From assembly GCA_963825445.1 (NCBI GenBank), contig CAWGTM010000024.1, positions 434,001 through 498,000 of the forward strand: a stretch of DNA of 64,000 nt, read 5' to 3'. This document shows, one piece after another, positions 50,562 to 58,414 of this stretch; position 1 is the stretch's first letter, and each line of letters starts with the position of its first letter. The notes beneath the pieces were generated by a model, which saw only the letters and a list, made by a program, of their open reading frames with translations, was not told where the DNA came from and did not search any database. The translations under genes and the position numbers were made by a program. This DNA comes from Actinophytocola sp963825445. Lineage in GTDB: Bacteria; Actinomycetota; Actinomycetes; Mycobacteriales; Pseudonocardiaceae.

Positions 50562-51522
50562 TCCAGGGGAAGGTTCTCGGACACCGGCCAAGCTGCCCGC
50601 TGCGCCGACGAACGGGCATGCGCGCACCAACGGCCATGCCGCCACCAACGGGCACACGAACGGGCACGCGGGGACGAACGGCCACACCAACCGCCGGGCG
50701 GGGACCTTCGGCCTGGGGGAGACCGCCGGAGTACTGCCCGGCGACCAGCGCACCTTCGACGACGTCGAGGCCGGCATCGTCGCACTCTGGAGCCGCTTCG
50801 GTGAACGTCGCGAGCAGCCGCTGCGCGACCGGCTGGTGCTGCACTACGCCCCGCTGGTCAAGTACGTGGCCGGCCGCGTCGGCACCGGCCTGCCCGCTCA
50901 CGTCGAGGTGGCTGACCTGATCCAGTCCGGCATCTTCGGCCTGGTCGACGCCATCGAGAAGTTCGAGCCGGAACGCGGCCTCAAGTTCGAGACCTACGCG
51001 ATGCAGCGCATCCGCGGCGCCATCCTCGACGACCTCCGTGCCCAGGACTGGGTCCCGCGCTCGGTGCGTGGCCGCGCCCGCGAGCTGGAACGCGCCCTCG
51101 AACGGCTCGGCGCCCAGCTGCGCCGCACCCCGACCGACGCCGAGCTGGCCGAGGAACTCGGCCTGTCCCTCGACGAGCTGCGCGAGGTCTACGCCCAGCT
51201 GCAGCTGACCAGCGTGGTCGCCCTCGACGAACTGGCCGCCGCCGGCCGCGGCTCCACGCCGCTGGCCGACATCCTCGAGGACCAGGAGGCGCTCGACCCG
51301 GTCGCGCTGCTGGTCGACCAGGACAACCGCCGCCAACTGGCCGAGGCCATCGCACACCTGGCCGAGCGGGACCGCGTGGTGGTCACCCTCTACTACTTCG
51401 AGAACCTCACTCTCGCCGAGATCGGTCGCGTCCTCGGCGTCACCGAGTCACGCGTCTGTCAGTTGCACACCCGCGCCGTGCTGCGGCTGCGCGCCAAGCT
51501 GCAGGAAAAGTCCGAGAGCTAG
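50533..51522 (+). CDS. whiG: Sporulation RNA polymerase sigma factor WhiG
   Basis: Sigma-28/FliA-type factor that starts spore formation in aerial hyphae of streptomycetes. Region 2 reads HYAPLVKYVAGRVGTGLPAH and ADLIQSGIFGLVDAIEKFEP, region 3 RRTPTDAELAEELGLSLDEL, region 4 ERDRVVVTLYYFENLTLAEI and VTESRVCQLHTRAVLRL. Residues 20-58 are an unusual TNGH-rich low-complexity stretch. The ATG lies inside the xerC 3' end; an internal start after the repeats is possible. The M23 peptidase gene converges on its end with a 4-base overlap. Confidence 0.95.
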   Translation: MTEPTLAPIDPGEGSRTPAKLPAAPTNGHARTNGHAATNGHTNGHAGTNGHTNRRAGTFGLGETAGVLPGDQRTFDDVEAGIVALWSRFGERREQPLRDRLVLHYAPLVKYVAGRVGTGLPAHVEVADLIQSGIFGLVDAIEKFEPERGLKFETYAMQRIRGAILDDLRAQDWVPRSVRGRARELERALERLGAQLRRTPTDAELAEELGLSLDELREVYAQLQLTSVVALDELAAAGRGSTPLADILEDQEALDPVALLVDQDNRRQLAEAIAHLAERDRVVVTLYYFENLTLAEIGRVLGVTESRVCQLHTRAVLRLRAKLQEKSES

Positions 51523-52238
51523 TCCTCCCACGGCAGTAGTCGCACCCGGCCGGTGCCCAGCAGACCCAGCGGATCGAGGTAGTCGCCGCCCCGGCGCACA
51601 CCCCAGTGCAGACACGCGGCGGCCGGACAACCGGGATGGCCCGCCATCAGCTGCCCGAGCACCTCGCCGGCCGCCACCTGCTGACCCGCGGTGACCGAAG
51701 GAGTGACCGGCTCGTAGGTGGTGCGCAGCCCGGAGACGTGGTCGACCGAGATCACCCCGCGCCCGGCCACCTGACCGGCGAACACCACCGTGCCGGCCGC
51801 CGCCGCACGGACCGCCTGACCGGGTGTGCCACCCAGGTCGACGCCGCGGTGGCCAGGGCCGTACGGGCCGGCGGGCGCCTCGAACGGCCGCAGCACCTGG
51901 TGGGGCGGGTCCAGTGGCCAGGAGAACACCGGCCCGGCCCGCGGGTTGCCCGGCAGGGGCGCGGCGGGCGGAGCCGCACCCATCAGCGTCACGCCAGGGG
52001 GCGCAGAGAACGGGTCACCCCACTGGGTCGTGGAAGGGGCGGCATTCAGCGTTGCGTCGGGGGTCGCGGTGGACCGGTCACCCCGCTGGGTCGCGGAAGT
52101 GGCTGCGCCCATCGGCGTCACGTCGGAGCTTGCCGGGAACGGGCCACCTGCGGATGTGGCGGCGAGAGGGGTGGCACCCACCAGGGTCACGCCGGCGAGC
52201 ATGCTGAGAACGGTCACGAGGAGCGGTCGGAGTCGCAT
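51519..52238 (-). CDS. Secreted M23-family (LytM-like) peptidase
   Basis: From ATG 52238 the protein has 239 residues with a signal peptide (MRLRPLLVTVLSMLAGVTLV). A Thr/Ala/Gly/Pro-rich linker is built of about three 21-22-residue repeats (GGPFPASSDVTPMGAAT, GDRSTATPDATLNAAPS, GDPFSAPPGVTLMGAAP). The C-terminal M23 domain has GHRGVDLGG (HxxxD) but CLHWGVRRGG in place of HxHxG, so the first His of that motif is replaced. It may be a degenerate, regulatory LytM protein rather than an active endopeptidase. Convergent with whiG. Confidence 0.87.
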   Translation of the reverse strand: MRLRPLLVTVLSMLAGVTLVGATPLAATSAGGPFPASSDVTPMGAATSATQRGDRSTATPDATLNAAPSTTQWGDPFSAPPGVTLMGAAPPAAPLPGNPRAGPVFSWPLDPPHQVLRPFEAPAGPYGPGHRGVDLGGTPGQAVRAAAAGTVVFAGQVAGRGVISVDHVSGLRTTYEPVTPSVTAGQQVAAGEVLGQLMAGHPGCPAAACLHWGVRRGGDYLDPLGLLGTGRVRLLPWED

Positions 52239-52621
52239 GGGGACCACGATGCCGGGTGAGGACGGCTGGGGTCGGGGAGAAGGGCCGAGCTGTGGACAAC
52301 CGATGCGGGTGTGGATAACCCGGCCGCAACAGGGCAGCCAGGTCCGGGGCTGACGGCGCGACCGCGTACACTGCGTTTCGCGGTCCGTGGCAACACGGAT
52401 CGACTTCGCGTGCCAGCGCACCTGCCTTGGTTTTCCACCTCGGCTCGCGGCATCCGGCGGTCCTGAAGCGGGTGGCTCGACTCTCGGGTCGAACCACGGC
52501 CCCAGGTCCGGCTGTCGGCACTGGCACCAGGGCAGACCCCTCAACGAGAGGTCCGCGACAACCGACACCGCGCCGCGGCGAAGACCCGGCGCGCAGAGAA
52601 GAAAAGGGTGCGAACCAGGCC
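52239..52621. promoter_or_regulatory. Promoter and leader region of rpsB
   Basis: No gene is seen in these 383 bases. TACACT at about 52366, in GCGTACACTGCG, is a plausible -10 for rpsB and would leave a leader of roughly 240 bases. The leader contains GTGGCTCGA pairing with TCGAACCAC around 52470-52495 and other GC-rich dyads. S2 leaders are autoregulated in several bacteria; that is inference here. Confidence 0.45.
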
Positions 52622-53497
52622 ATGGCCGTCGTCACCATGAAACAACTGCTGGATTCCGGCGTGCACTTCGGGCATCAGACCCGCCGCTGGAACCCGAAGA
52701 TGAAGCGCTACATCCTCACCGAGCGCAACGGCATCTACATCATCGACCTCGAGCAGACCCTGAACTACATCGGGCGCGCCTACGAGTTCATCCGCGACAC
52801 CGTCGCGCACGGCGGCTCGATCCTCTTCGTGGGCACCAAGAAGCAGGCCCAGGAAGCGATCGCCAACGAGGCGCTGCGCGTCGGCATGCCCTACGTGAAC
52901 CAGCGCTGGCTGGGCGGCATGCTCACCAACTTCCAGACCGTCCACAAGCGTCTCCAGCGCCTCAAGGAACTCGAGGCCATGGAGCAGACGGGTGGCTTCC
53001 AGGGTCGCACGAAGAAAGAGATCCTGATGCTCACCCGCGAGAAGGACAAGCTGGAGCGGACCCTCGGCGGTATCCGCGACATGGCGAAGATCCCGAGCGC
53101 GGTGTGGATCGTCGACACCAAGAAGGAGCACATCGCCGTCGGCGAGGCTCGCAAGCTCCACATCCCGGTCGTCGCGATCCTCGACACCAACTGCGACCCG
53201 GACGAGGTCGACTACCCGATTCCGGGTAACGACGACGCCATCCGTTCGGCCGCGCTGCTCACCAAGGTCGTCGCCGAGGCCGCTGCCGCTGGTCTGATGG
53301 CCCGCTCCGGCGTTCGCAACGGCGTGCCCGACGGTGAGGACAAGCCGGCCGCCGGCGTCTCCGCCGAGCCGCTGCCCGAGTGGGAGCAGGAGCTGCTGGT
53401 CGGCCAGACCGCGCCGGCCGCTGCCGCTGCCGCGCCCGCCGCTGCCCCCGCCGAAGCTGCCGAGGCTCCGAAGACCGAGCAGCCCAGCGAGTCCTGA
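52622..53497 (+). CDS. rpsB: 30S ribosomal protein S2
   Basis: MAVVTMKQLLDSGVHFGHQT at the start, RYILTERNGIYIIDLEQT, RWLGGMLTNFQTVHKRL and the VAILDTNCDPDEVDYPIPGN block are S2 hallmarks. The 291 residues include an Ala/Pro/Glu-rich actinobacterial C-terminal extension (APAAAPAEAAEAPKTEQ). GTGCGAACCAGGCC precedes the ATG, with no strong Shine-Dalgarno. tsf follows in the same operon after 72 bases. Confidence 0.97.
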   Translation: MAVVTMKQLLDSGVHFGHQTRRWNPKMKRYILTERNGIYIIDLEQTLNYIGRAYEFIRDTVAHGGSILFVGTKKQAQEAIANEALRVGMPYVNQRWLGGMLTNFQTVHKRLQRLKELEAMEQTGGFQGRTKKEILMLTREKDKLERTLGGIRDMAKIPSAVWIVDTKKEHIAVGEARKLHIPVVAILDTNCDPDEVDYPIPGNDDAIRSAALLTKVVAEAAAAGLMARSGVRNGVPDGEDKPAAGVSAEPLPEWEQELLVGQTAPAAAAAAPAAAPAEAAEAPKTEQPSES

Positions 53498-53569
53498 GCA
53501 ACGTCGCGCGGGCGGCCGGCCGGGCCGCCCGCGCGCTTGTACTGAAGAAAAGGGATGGAAAGAGCCACG

Positions 53570-54385
53570 ATGGCGAACTACACCACCGCCGACCTCAAGC
53601 GGCTCCGGGAGCTCACCGGCGCCGGCATGATGGCCTGTAAGAAGGCCCTTGACGAGGCCGACGGCGACTTCGACAAGGCCGTCGAGATCCTGCGCATCAA
53701 GGGCGCCAAGGATGTCGGCAAGCGCGCCGAGCGCAGCACCACGAACGGTCTGGTCGCCTCGGACGGCGGCGTCATGATCGAGCTGAACTGCGAGACGGAC
53801 TTCGTCGCGAAGAACGCCGACTTCCAGGCGCTGGCGGACAAGGTCATCGCCGTCGCCAGGACGGCCAAGCCGGCCGACGCCGACGCGCTCGCCAAGGCGG
53901 ACCTGGACGGCAAGTCGGTCGCCGACGCCGTGCAGGAGCTGTCCGTCAAGATCGGCGAGAAGCTGGAGCTGCGCCGGGCCGTCTCCTTCGACGGCGCGGT
54001 CACCACCTACCTGCACCGCCGCGACCCCGACCTGCCGCCCACGGTCGGCGTCCTGGTCGAGTACACCGGCGACTCCACCGAGGCCGCCCGCGGCGCCGCC
54101 ATGCAGATCGCCGCCATGAAGCCCCGCTACGTCACCCGCGACGAGATCCCGGCCGACGTGGTCGCCACCGAGCGCCGCATCGCCGAGGAGACCGCTCGCG
54201 AGGAGGGCAAGCCGGAGGGCGCGCTGCCCAAGATCGTGGAGGGCCGGGTGAACGGCTTCTACAAGGACGTCGTGCTGCTCGAGCAGTCCTCCGTGCAGGA
54301 ATCGAAGAAGACCGTGAAGGCCATTCTCGACGAGGCCGGCGTGACCGTGACCCGGTTCGCCCGGTTCGAGATCGGCCAGTCCTGA
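53570..54385 (+). CDS. tsf: Elongation factor Ts
   Basis: Nucleotide exchange factor for EF-Tu, 271 residues. The UBA-like N-terminus is MANYTTADLKRLRELTGAGM, with MMACKKALDEADGDFDKAVE, then the core signature ELNCETDFVAKNADFQAL. The C-terminal segment contains VNGFYKDVVLLEQSSVQ. ATG 53570 is the family start; GAAAAGGGATGG upstream provides the ribosome-binding site. A strong hairpin 22 bases after the stop ends the rpsB-tsf transcript. Confidence 0.97.
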   Translation: MANYTTADLKRLRELTGAGMMACKKALDEADGDFDKAVEILRIKGAKDVGKRAERSTTNGLVASDGGVMIELNCETDFVAKNADFQALADKVIAVARTAKPADADALAKADLDGKSVADAVQELSVKIGEKLELRRAVSFDGAVTTYLHRRDPDLPPTVGVLVEYTGDSTEAARGAAMQIAAMKPRYVTRDEIPADVVATERRIAEETAREEGKPEGALPKIVEGRVNGFYKDVVLLEQSSVQESKKTVKAILDEAGVTVTRFARFEIGQS

Positions 54386-54407
54386 GTCCAGCTCGGATAT
54401 CGTCCGC

Positions 54408-54445
54408 GGTGCCCCGACCTCACTGTTCGGTGAGGGCGGGGCACC
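54408..54445. terminator. Strong terminator between tsf and pyrH
   Basis: A 16-base stem with one mismatched region, GGTGCCCCGACCTCAC paired with GTGAGGGCGGGGCACC, around a six-base loop TGTTCG. There is no T-tract. pyrH begins 45 bases later, so its promoter must lie in or just after the hairpin. Confidence 0.8.
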
Positions 54446-54490
54446 GTGCTGTCTCAACGTGACAACCACCGGCACGCGAGGGAGAGCGTC

Positions 54491-55216
54491 GTGATCGAAT
54501 ACCGGAGACACGGCTTCCGGAGAGTGTTGCTCAAGTTGGGCGGCGAGATGTTCGGCGGCGGCGAGGTCGGCGTCGATCCGGACGTCGTGCAGACCGTGGC
54601 ACGTCAGATCGCCGAGGTCGTGCGCGACGGTGTGCAGGTGTCCATCGTGATCGGCGGCGGCAACTTCTTCCGCGGCGCCGAGCTGTCCCAGCGTGGCATG
54701 GACCGCGACCGCGCCGACTACATGGCCATGCTCGGCACGGTCATGAACTGCCTGGCGCTGCAGGACTTCCTCGAGAAGCTCGGCATCGACACCCGCGTGC
54801 AGACGGCCATCACCATGGGTCAGGTGGCCGAGCCCTACATTCCCCGGCGCGCCGAGCGGCACCTCGAGAAGGGCCGCGTGGTGATCTTCGCGGGCGGCGT
54901 CGGCATGCCGTACTTCTCCACCGACACGGCGGCCGCCCAGCGCGCGCTGGAGATCGGCTGCGAGGTCGTGCTGATGGCCAAGTCGGTCGACGGGGTCTAC
55001 ACGGCCGACCCCAAGAAGACGCCGGACGCCAAGATGTTCGAGCACATCACGCACCGCGAGGTGCTCGAGCAGGGACTCGCGGTCGCGGACGCGACGGCGT
55101 TCAGCCTGTGCATGGACAACAACATGCCGATCATCGTCTTCAACCTGCTCACCGAGGGGAACATCGCCCGCGCGGTGCGTGGTGAGAGGATCGGCACCGT
55201 CGTCAGCACTCCCTGA
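54491..55216 (+). CDS. pyrH: UMP kinase
   Basis: Hexameric amino-acid-kinase-fold enzyme making UDP, 241 residues from GTG 54491 (VIEYRRHGFRRVLLKLGGEM). Motifs are VIGGGNFFRGAELSQRGMDR, ADYMAMLGTVMNCLALQDFL, FAGGVGMPYFSTDTAAAQRA and LMAKSVDGVYTADPKKTPDA. GAGGGAGAG precedes the GTG; the upstream frame to 54446 overlaps the terminator and is unlikely. Confidence 0.96.
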   Translation: MIEYRRHGFRRVLLKLGGEMFGGGEVGVDPDVVQTVARQIAEVVRDGVQVSIVIGGGNFFRGAELSQRGMDRDRADYMAMLGTVMNCLALQDFLEKLGIDTRVQTAITMGQVAEPYIPRRAERHLEKGRVVIFAGGVGMPYFSTDTAAAQRALEIGCEVVLMAKSVDGVYTADPKKTPDAKMFEHITHREVLEQGLAVADATAFSLCMDNNMPIIVFNLLTEGNIARAVRGERIGTVVSTP

Positions 55217-55249
55217 CAGCGGCCGGGGAGCACAACAACAGGAGCAGCT

Positions 55250-55807
55250 TTGATCGACGAGACACTCCTCGACGCCGAGGAGAAGATGGAAAAGGCCGTG
55301 CAGGTGGCCAAGGACGAGCTCGGCACGGTGCGTACCGGCCGCGCGAACCCTGGCATGTTCTCGCGCATCGTCGTCGACTACTACGGTTCGCCGACCCCGC
55401 TGAACCAGCTCGCCGGGATCTCCATCCCGGAGGCCAGGATGGCGATCGTGAAGCCGTACGACGTCAGCCAGCTCGGTGCCATCGAGCGGGCCATTCGTGA
55501 CTCCGACCTGGGCGTCAACCCGTCCAACGACGGCGCGATCATCCGCATCGTGATCCCGCAGCTGTCCGAGGAGCGTCGCCGCGAGATGGTCAAGGTGGCG
55601 AAGAACAAGGGCGAGGACGCCAAGATCTCCATCCGCAACGTCCGCCGCAAGGCCAACGAGGAGCTCCACCGCATCGCCAAGGACGGCGAGGCCGGCGAGG
55701 ACGAGGTGAGTCGCGCGGAGAAGGAACTCCAGAACGTCACCGACAAGTACGTCACGCAGGTCGAGGACCTTGTCAAGCACAAGGAAACCGAGCTGCTCGA
55801 AGTCTGA
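55250..55807 (+). CDS. frr: Ribosome recycling factor
   Basis: RRF of 185 residues: MIDETLLDAEEKMEKAVQVA at the start, VRTGRANPGMFSRIVVDYYG and AIRDSDLGVNPSNDGAIIRI. The TTG start at 55250 is set by AGGAG at 55240-55244. The last base overlaps the cdsA start (TGATGA). Confidence 0.97.
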   Translation: MIDETLLDAEEKMEKAVQVAKDELGTVRTGRANPGMFSRIVVDYYGSPTPLNQLAGISIPEARMAIVKPYDVSQLGAIERAIRDSDLGVNPSNDGAIIRIVIPQLSEERRREMVKVAKNKGEDAKISIRNVRRKANEELHRIAKDGEAGEDEVSRAEKELQNVTDKYVTQVEDLVKHKETELLEV

Positions 55808-56802
55808 TGATCAGCGTGCCTGCCGAACACACCGAGCCCGCGGAGTCAGCGGAGCCACTGGAGCCACTGGATCCGATGGACCCCGCGGCGTCCGCGGACC
55901 GCTGGGCGGCCGCGGAACGCGCGGCATCCGAGGAACGCGAGGAACCCGCGGTGTCTCCGGAACCCGCGGCGGCCGCCGTGCCTGCCGCGCCGTCGCGTGC
56001 CGGTCGCAACCTGCCGGCCGCCATCGGCGTCGGTGTGCTGCTCGGTGCCGCCGTCCTGGTGTCGCTGCTGACCGTGCGACACCTGTTCATCGGCATCGTC
56101 GCGGCGGCCGCCGCGGTCGGCACGGTGGAGCTGGTGGGCGCGTTGCGGCGGGGCGCGGGGATCCGCGTCACGCTCTGGCCGGTGCTGCTCGGCGGCCAGG
56201 CGATGGTGTGGCTGGCCTGGCCGTTCGGCCGCGACGGCATGCTCGCCGCGTTCGTGCTGACGATCTTCGCGTGCATGGTGTGGCGCTTCCGCGGCGGCGT
56301 CGACGGCTACGTGCGCGACGTGAGCGCGTCGATCCTGACGGCCGCCTACGTGCCATTGTTCGCCGCGTTCGCCACGCTGCTCGTGGTGGCCGACGACGGC
56401 GTCGCGCGGGTGCTGTGCTTCCTGATCCTCGTGGTCAGCTCGGACACCGGCGGCTACATCGCGGGGGTGCTGTTCGGCAAGCACCCGATGTCGCCGACCA
56501 TCAGCCCGAAGAAGTCCTGGGAGGGCTTCGCGGGCTCGATGACCGCCGGCATCGTGGCCGGGGTGCTGACCGTCGTGCTGATGCTCGACGGCCAGTGGTG
56601 GCACGGCGTGCTGTTCGGCGCCGCGATGGTCTGCATCGCCACCGTCGGTGACCTGGTCGAATCGCTGATCAAGCGCGACCTCGGCGTCAAGGACATGGGC
56701 CAGTTGCTGCCCGGGCACGGTGGGCTCATGGACCGGCTGGACTCGCTGCTCCCGGCCGCCGTCGTGTCCTACCTGCTGCTGCAGCTGTTCGTGCCCGCCT
56801 GA
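55807..56802 (+). CDS. cdsA: Phosphatidate cytidylyltransferase
   Basis: Integral membrane CDP-diacylglycerol synthase, 331 residues. The first 70 residues are a Glu/Pro/Ala-rich cytoplasmic leader (EPAESAEPLEPLDPMDPAAS). About eight helices follow. The CDS signature near the C-terminus is KKSWEGFAGSMTAGIVAGVL and VGDLVESLIKRDLGVKDMGQ, followed by LLPGHGGLMDRLDSLL. The pyrH-frr-cdsA-rlmN order is conserved in actinobacteria, here interrupted by a methyltransferase and a padR gene. Confidence 0.95.
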   Translation: MISVPAEHTEPAESAEPLEPLDPMDPAASADRWAAAERAASEEREEPAVSPEPAAAAVPAAPSRAGRNLPAAIGVGVLLGAAVLVSLLTVRHLFIGIVAAAAAVGTVELVGALRRGAGIRVTLWPVLLGGQAMVWLAWPFGRDGMLAAFVLTIFACMVWRFRGGVDGYVRDVSASILTAAYVPLFAAFATLLVVADDGVARVLCFLILVVSSDTGGYIAGVLFGKHPMSPTISPKKSWEGFAGSMTAGIVAGVLTVVLMLDGQWWHGVLFGAAMVCIATVGDLVESLIKRDLGVKDMGQLLPGHGGLMDRLDSLLPAAVVSYLLLQLFVPA

Positions 56803-56830
56803 GTCACCTCGGCGTGGTTTGCTGGAGGGC

Positions 56831-57583
56831 GTGAAAGTCGTGTCGAGGGTGCGGGAGCGCATAGCGGCGGCCCGGCGCGGTGCGGATGCCCTGCCCAGCC
56901 CCAACATCTGGCGCTGGCCGGACGTCTACGAGGTGGAGAACCGCGCCCAGGACGTGACGGGCGCCGTGTGGCGGGCGCTGGCCGAACTGGTCGACTGGAC
57001 CGGCCGCGACGTGATCGACATCGGCTGCGGATCGGGCTTCCACCTGCCGCGCTTCGCCGAGACCGCCCGGCGGGTGACCGGCGTCGAGCCGCACGAACCG
57101 TTGGTACGCCTCGCGAACGCGCGGGTGGCGGGCAACCCGGCGGTGACCGTGGTCGCCGGTTCGGCGCAACGGATTCCCCTGCCCGACGCGAGCGTGGACG
57201 TGGCGCACGCGCGTACCGCGTACTTCTTCGGACCAGGCTGCGAGCCCGGGCTGGTCGAGGCGGATCGCGTGCTGCGCCCGGGCGGCGTGCTGGCGGTCGT
57301 GGACCTCGACGTGCGGCACCCGCCCTACGGCTACTGGATGCGCGGCGACCTGCCGTCCTACGACGCCGAGGCCACCGACCGGTTCTTCGCGGCCGCGGGG
57401 TTCGAGTGCCGTCGGGTCGAGACCCTGTGGCGGTTCGAGACCCGTGCCGACCTGGAAGCCGTGGTGGGCATCGAGTTCTCGGCGGCGGTGGCGAAGCGGG
57501 CGGTGACCGAGGTGGTGGGGTTGACCTTCCCGGTCGGCTATCGGGTGCTGACACGCCGACGGCCGACCGGTTTGATCCTCTAG
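56831..57583 (+). CDS. SAM-dependent methyltransferase (class I)
   Basis: About 250 residues from GTG 56831. Motif I is VIDIGCGSGFHLPRFAETAR, followed by acidic VTGVEPHEPLVRLANAR, and the post-motif PDASVDVAHARTAYFFGPGC and VLRPGGVLAVVDLDV. It resembles the UbiE/Methyltransf_11 group acting on small molecules. The substrate is unknown. It runs tail to tail with the padR gene, 3 bases apart. Confidence 0.87.
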   Translation: MKVVSRVRERIAAARRGADALPSPNIWRWPDVYEVENRAQDVTGAVWRALAELVDWTGRDVIDIGCGSGFHLPRFAETARRVTGVEPHEPLVRLANARVAGNPAVTVVAGSAQRIPLPDASVDVAHARTAYFFGPGCEPGLVEADRVLRPGGVLAVVDLDVRHPPYGYWMRGDLPSYDAEATDRFFAAAGFECRRVETLWRFETRADLEAVVGIEFSAAVAKRAVTEVVGLTFPVGYRVLTRRRPTGLIL

Positions 57584-57586
57584 TCC

Positions 57587-58261
57587 TCAGCTCTCGTCGT
57601 CATCGTCCTCGGCATCCTCGGAGACGGGCGGCGGCTCGGCCTCGCCGAGGATGGCGTACAGCTCACGCCGGGCCTCGTTGAGAACCTGGACCGCGCGGTT
57701 CTTCTGCTGGTCGGTGGCGGCCTGCGCCACCTGGTACGTGGCGCCCATGAGCTGGCCGATCGCCTCGCGGAGCGTGACGTCGCTGGGGTTCGCGTCCTGG
57801 GCGATCTGCTCCCAGGGCGGGGTGCCCAGCTGCTCGGCCGCCGTGCGGCCCTCGTCGGTCAGCTCGTAGAGACGCTTGCCGCCCGCGCTCGAGACGCTGG
57901 TGACCAGGCTCTCGTCCTCCAGCAGTTGCAGGGTCGGGTAGACCGACCCGGGGCTCGGCCGCCAGAACTGGCCGCTGCGGTCGGTGATCTCGCGGATCAT
58001 CTCGTAGCCGTGCATCGACCGTTCTGTCAGCAGGGCGAGGATCGCCGCGCGGATGTCACCGCGCCTGCTGCGCCTGCCCGGTCCGTGCCGGTGGCTGCCT
58101 CTGCCCCGGCCGCGCCGTCCGCCGGGGAACTCCCCGAACGGGCCGCCCGGCCACGGCCCGCCGGGTGGCATGGGTGGCAGTGGCGGGAACGGCGGGTGGT
58201 GCTCGGAGAACTCCGGCTCGTCGGGGACGTGGATGTGGTGCCTTCGATGTTCGTGTCGCAT
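57587..58261 (-). CDS. PadR-family transcriptional regulator
   Basis: A 224-residue regulator. The first 70 residues are an unusual His/Pro/Gly/Arg-rich leader (MRHEHRRHHIHVPDEPEFSE, then PPLPPMPPGGPWPGGPFGEF). The PadR winged helix follows: RGDIRAAILALLTERSMHGY, WRPSPGSVYPTLQLLEDE and GGKRLYELTDEG. The acidic C-terminus ends EDDDDES. ATG 58261 has GGGAGG upstream. Four TATCG-type palindromic boxes lie 17-66 bases before the start, so it most likely represses itself. The His-rich leader may bind metal. Confidence 0.9.
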   Translation of the reverse strand: MRHEHRRHHIHVPDEPEFSEHHPPFPPLPPMPPGGPWPGGPFGEFPGGRRGRGRGSHRHGPGRRSRRGDIRAAILALLTERSMHGYEMIREITDRSGQFWRPSPGSVYPTLQLLEDESLVTSVSSAGGKRLYELTDEGRTAAEQLGTPPWEQIAQDANPSDVTLREAIGQLMGATYQVAQAATDQQKNRAVQVLNEARRELYAILGEAEPPPVSEDAEDDDDES

Positions 58262-58277
58262 GGTGTTCCTCCCTGTG

Positions 58278-58327
58278 TATCGCGTGGTATCGCGATAGGT
58301 AAACGATATATCGGAACGTATCGCGAT
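58278..58327. promoter_or_regulatory. Clustered palindromic boxes, probable PadR operator
   Basis: Within 50 bases are TATCGCG (58278), the perfect 10-bp palindrome TATCGCGATA (58288-58297), the palindrome CGATATATCG (58304-58313) and TATCGCGAT (58319-58327). The spacing of about 10-16 bases puts them on one DNA face. Known PadR operators contain ATAT/TATC dyads. Position before padR and opposite rlmN supports autoregulation. Confidence 0.6.
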
Positions 58328-58414
58328 GCAACTGTTTCGACAGTCTCGCTCATCGCCCCAGGTCACAGCGCCTGCGCAAGGGCCGCTGACGGGTCGTGAG
58401 AGAATGGGGGAGTT

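Noticed and set aside
54446..54490. Upstream extension of pyrH
   Set aside because: It would begin at the foot of the terminator hairpin; the GTG at 54491 has a GAGGGAGAG ribosome-binding site and gives the family N-terminus.
52541..55780. 1079-codon open frame antisense to rpsB, tsf, pyrH and frr
   Set aside because: It is opposite four certain housekeeping genes, with His/Asp/Val/Leu-biased composition and no motif.
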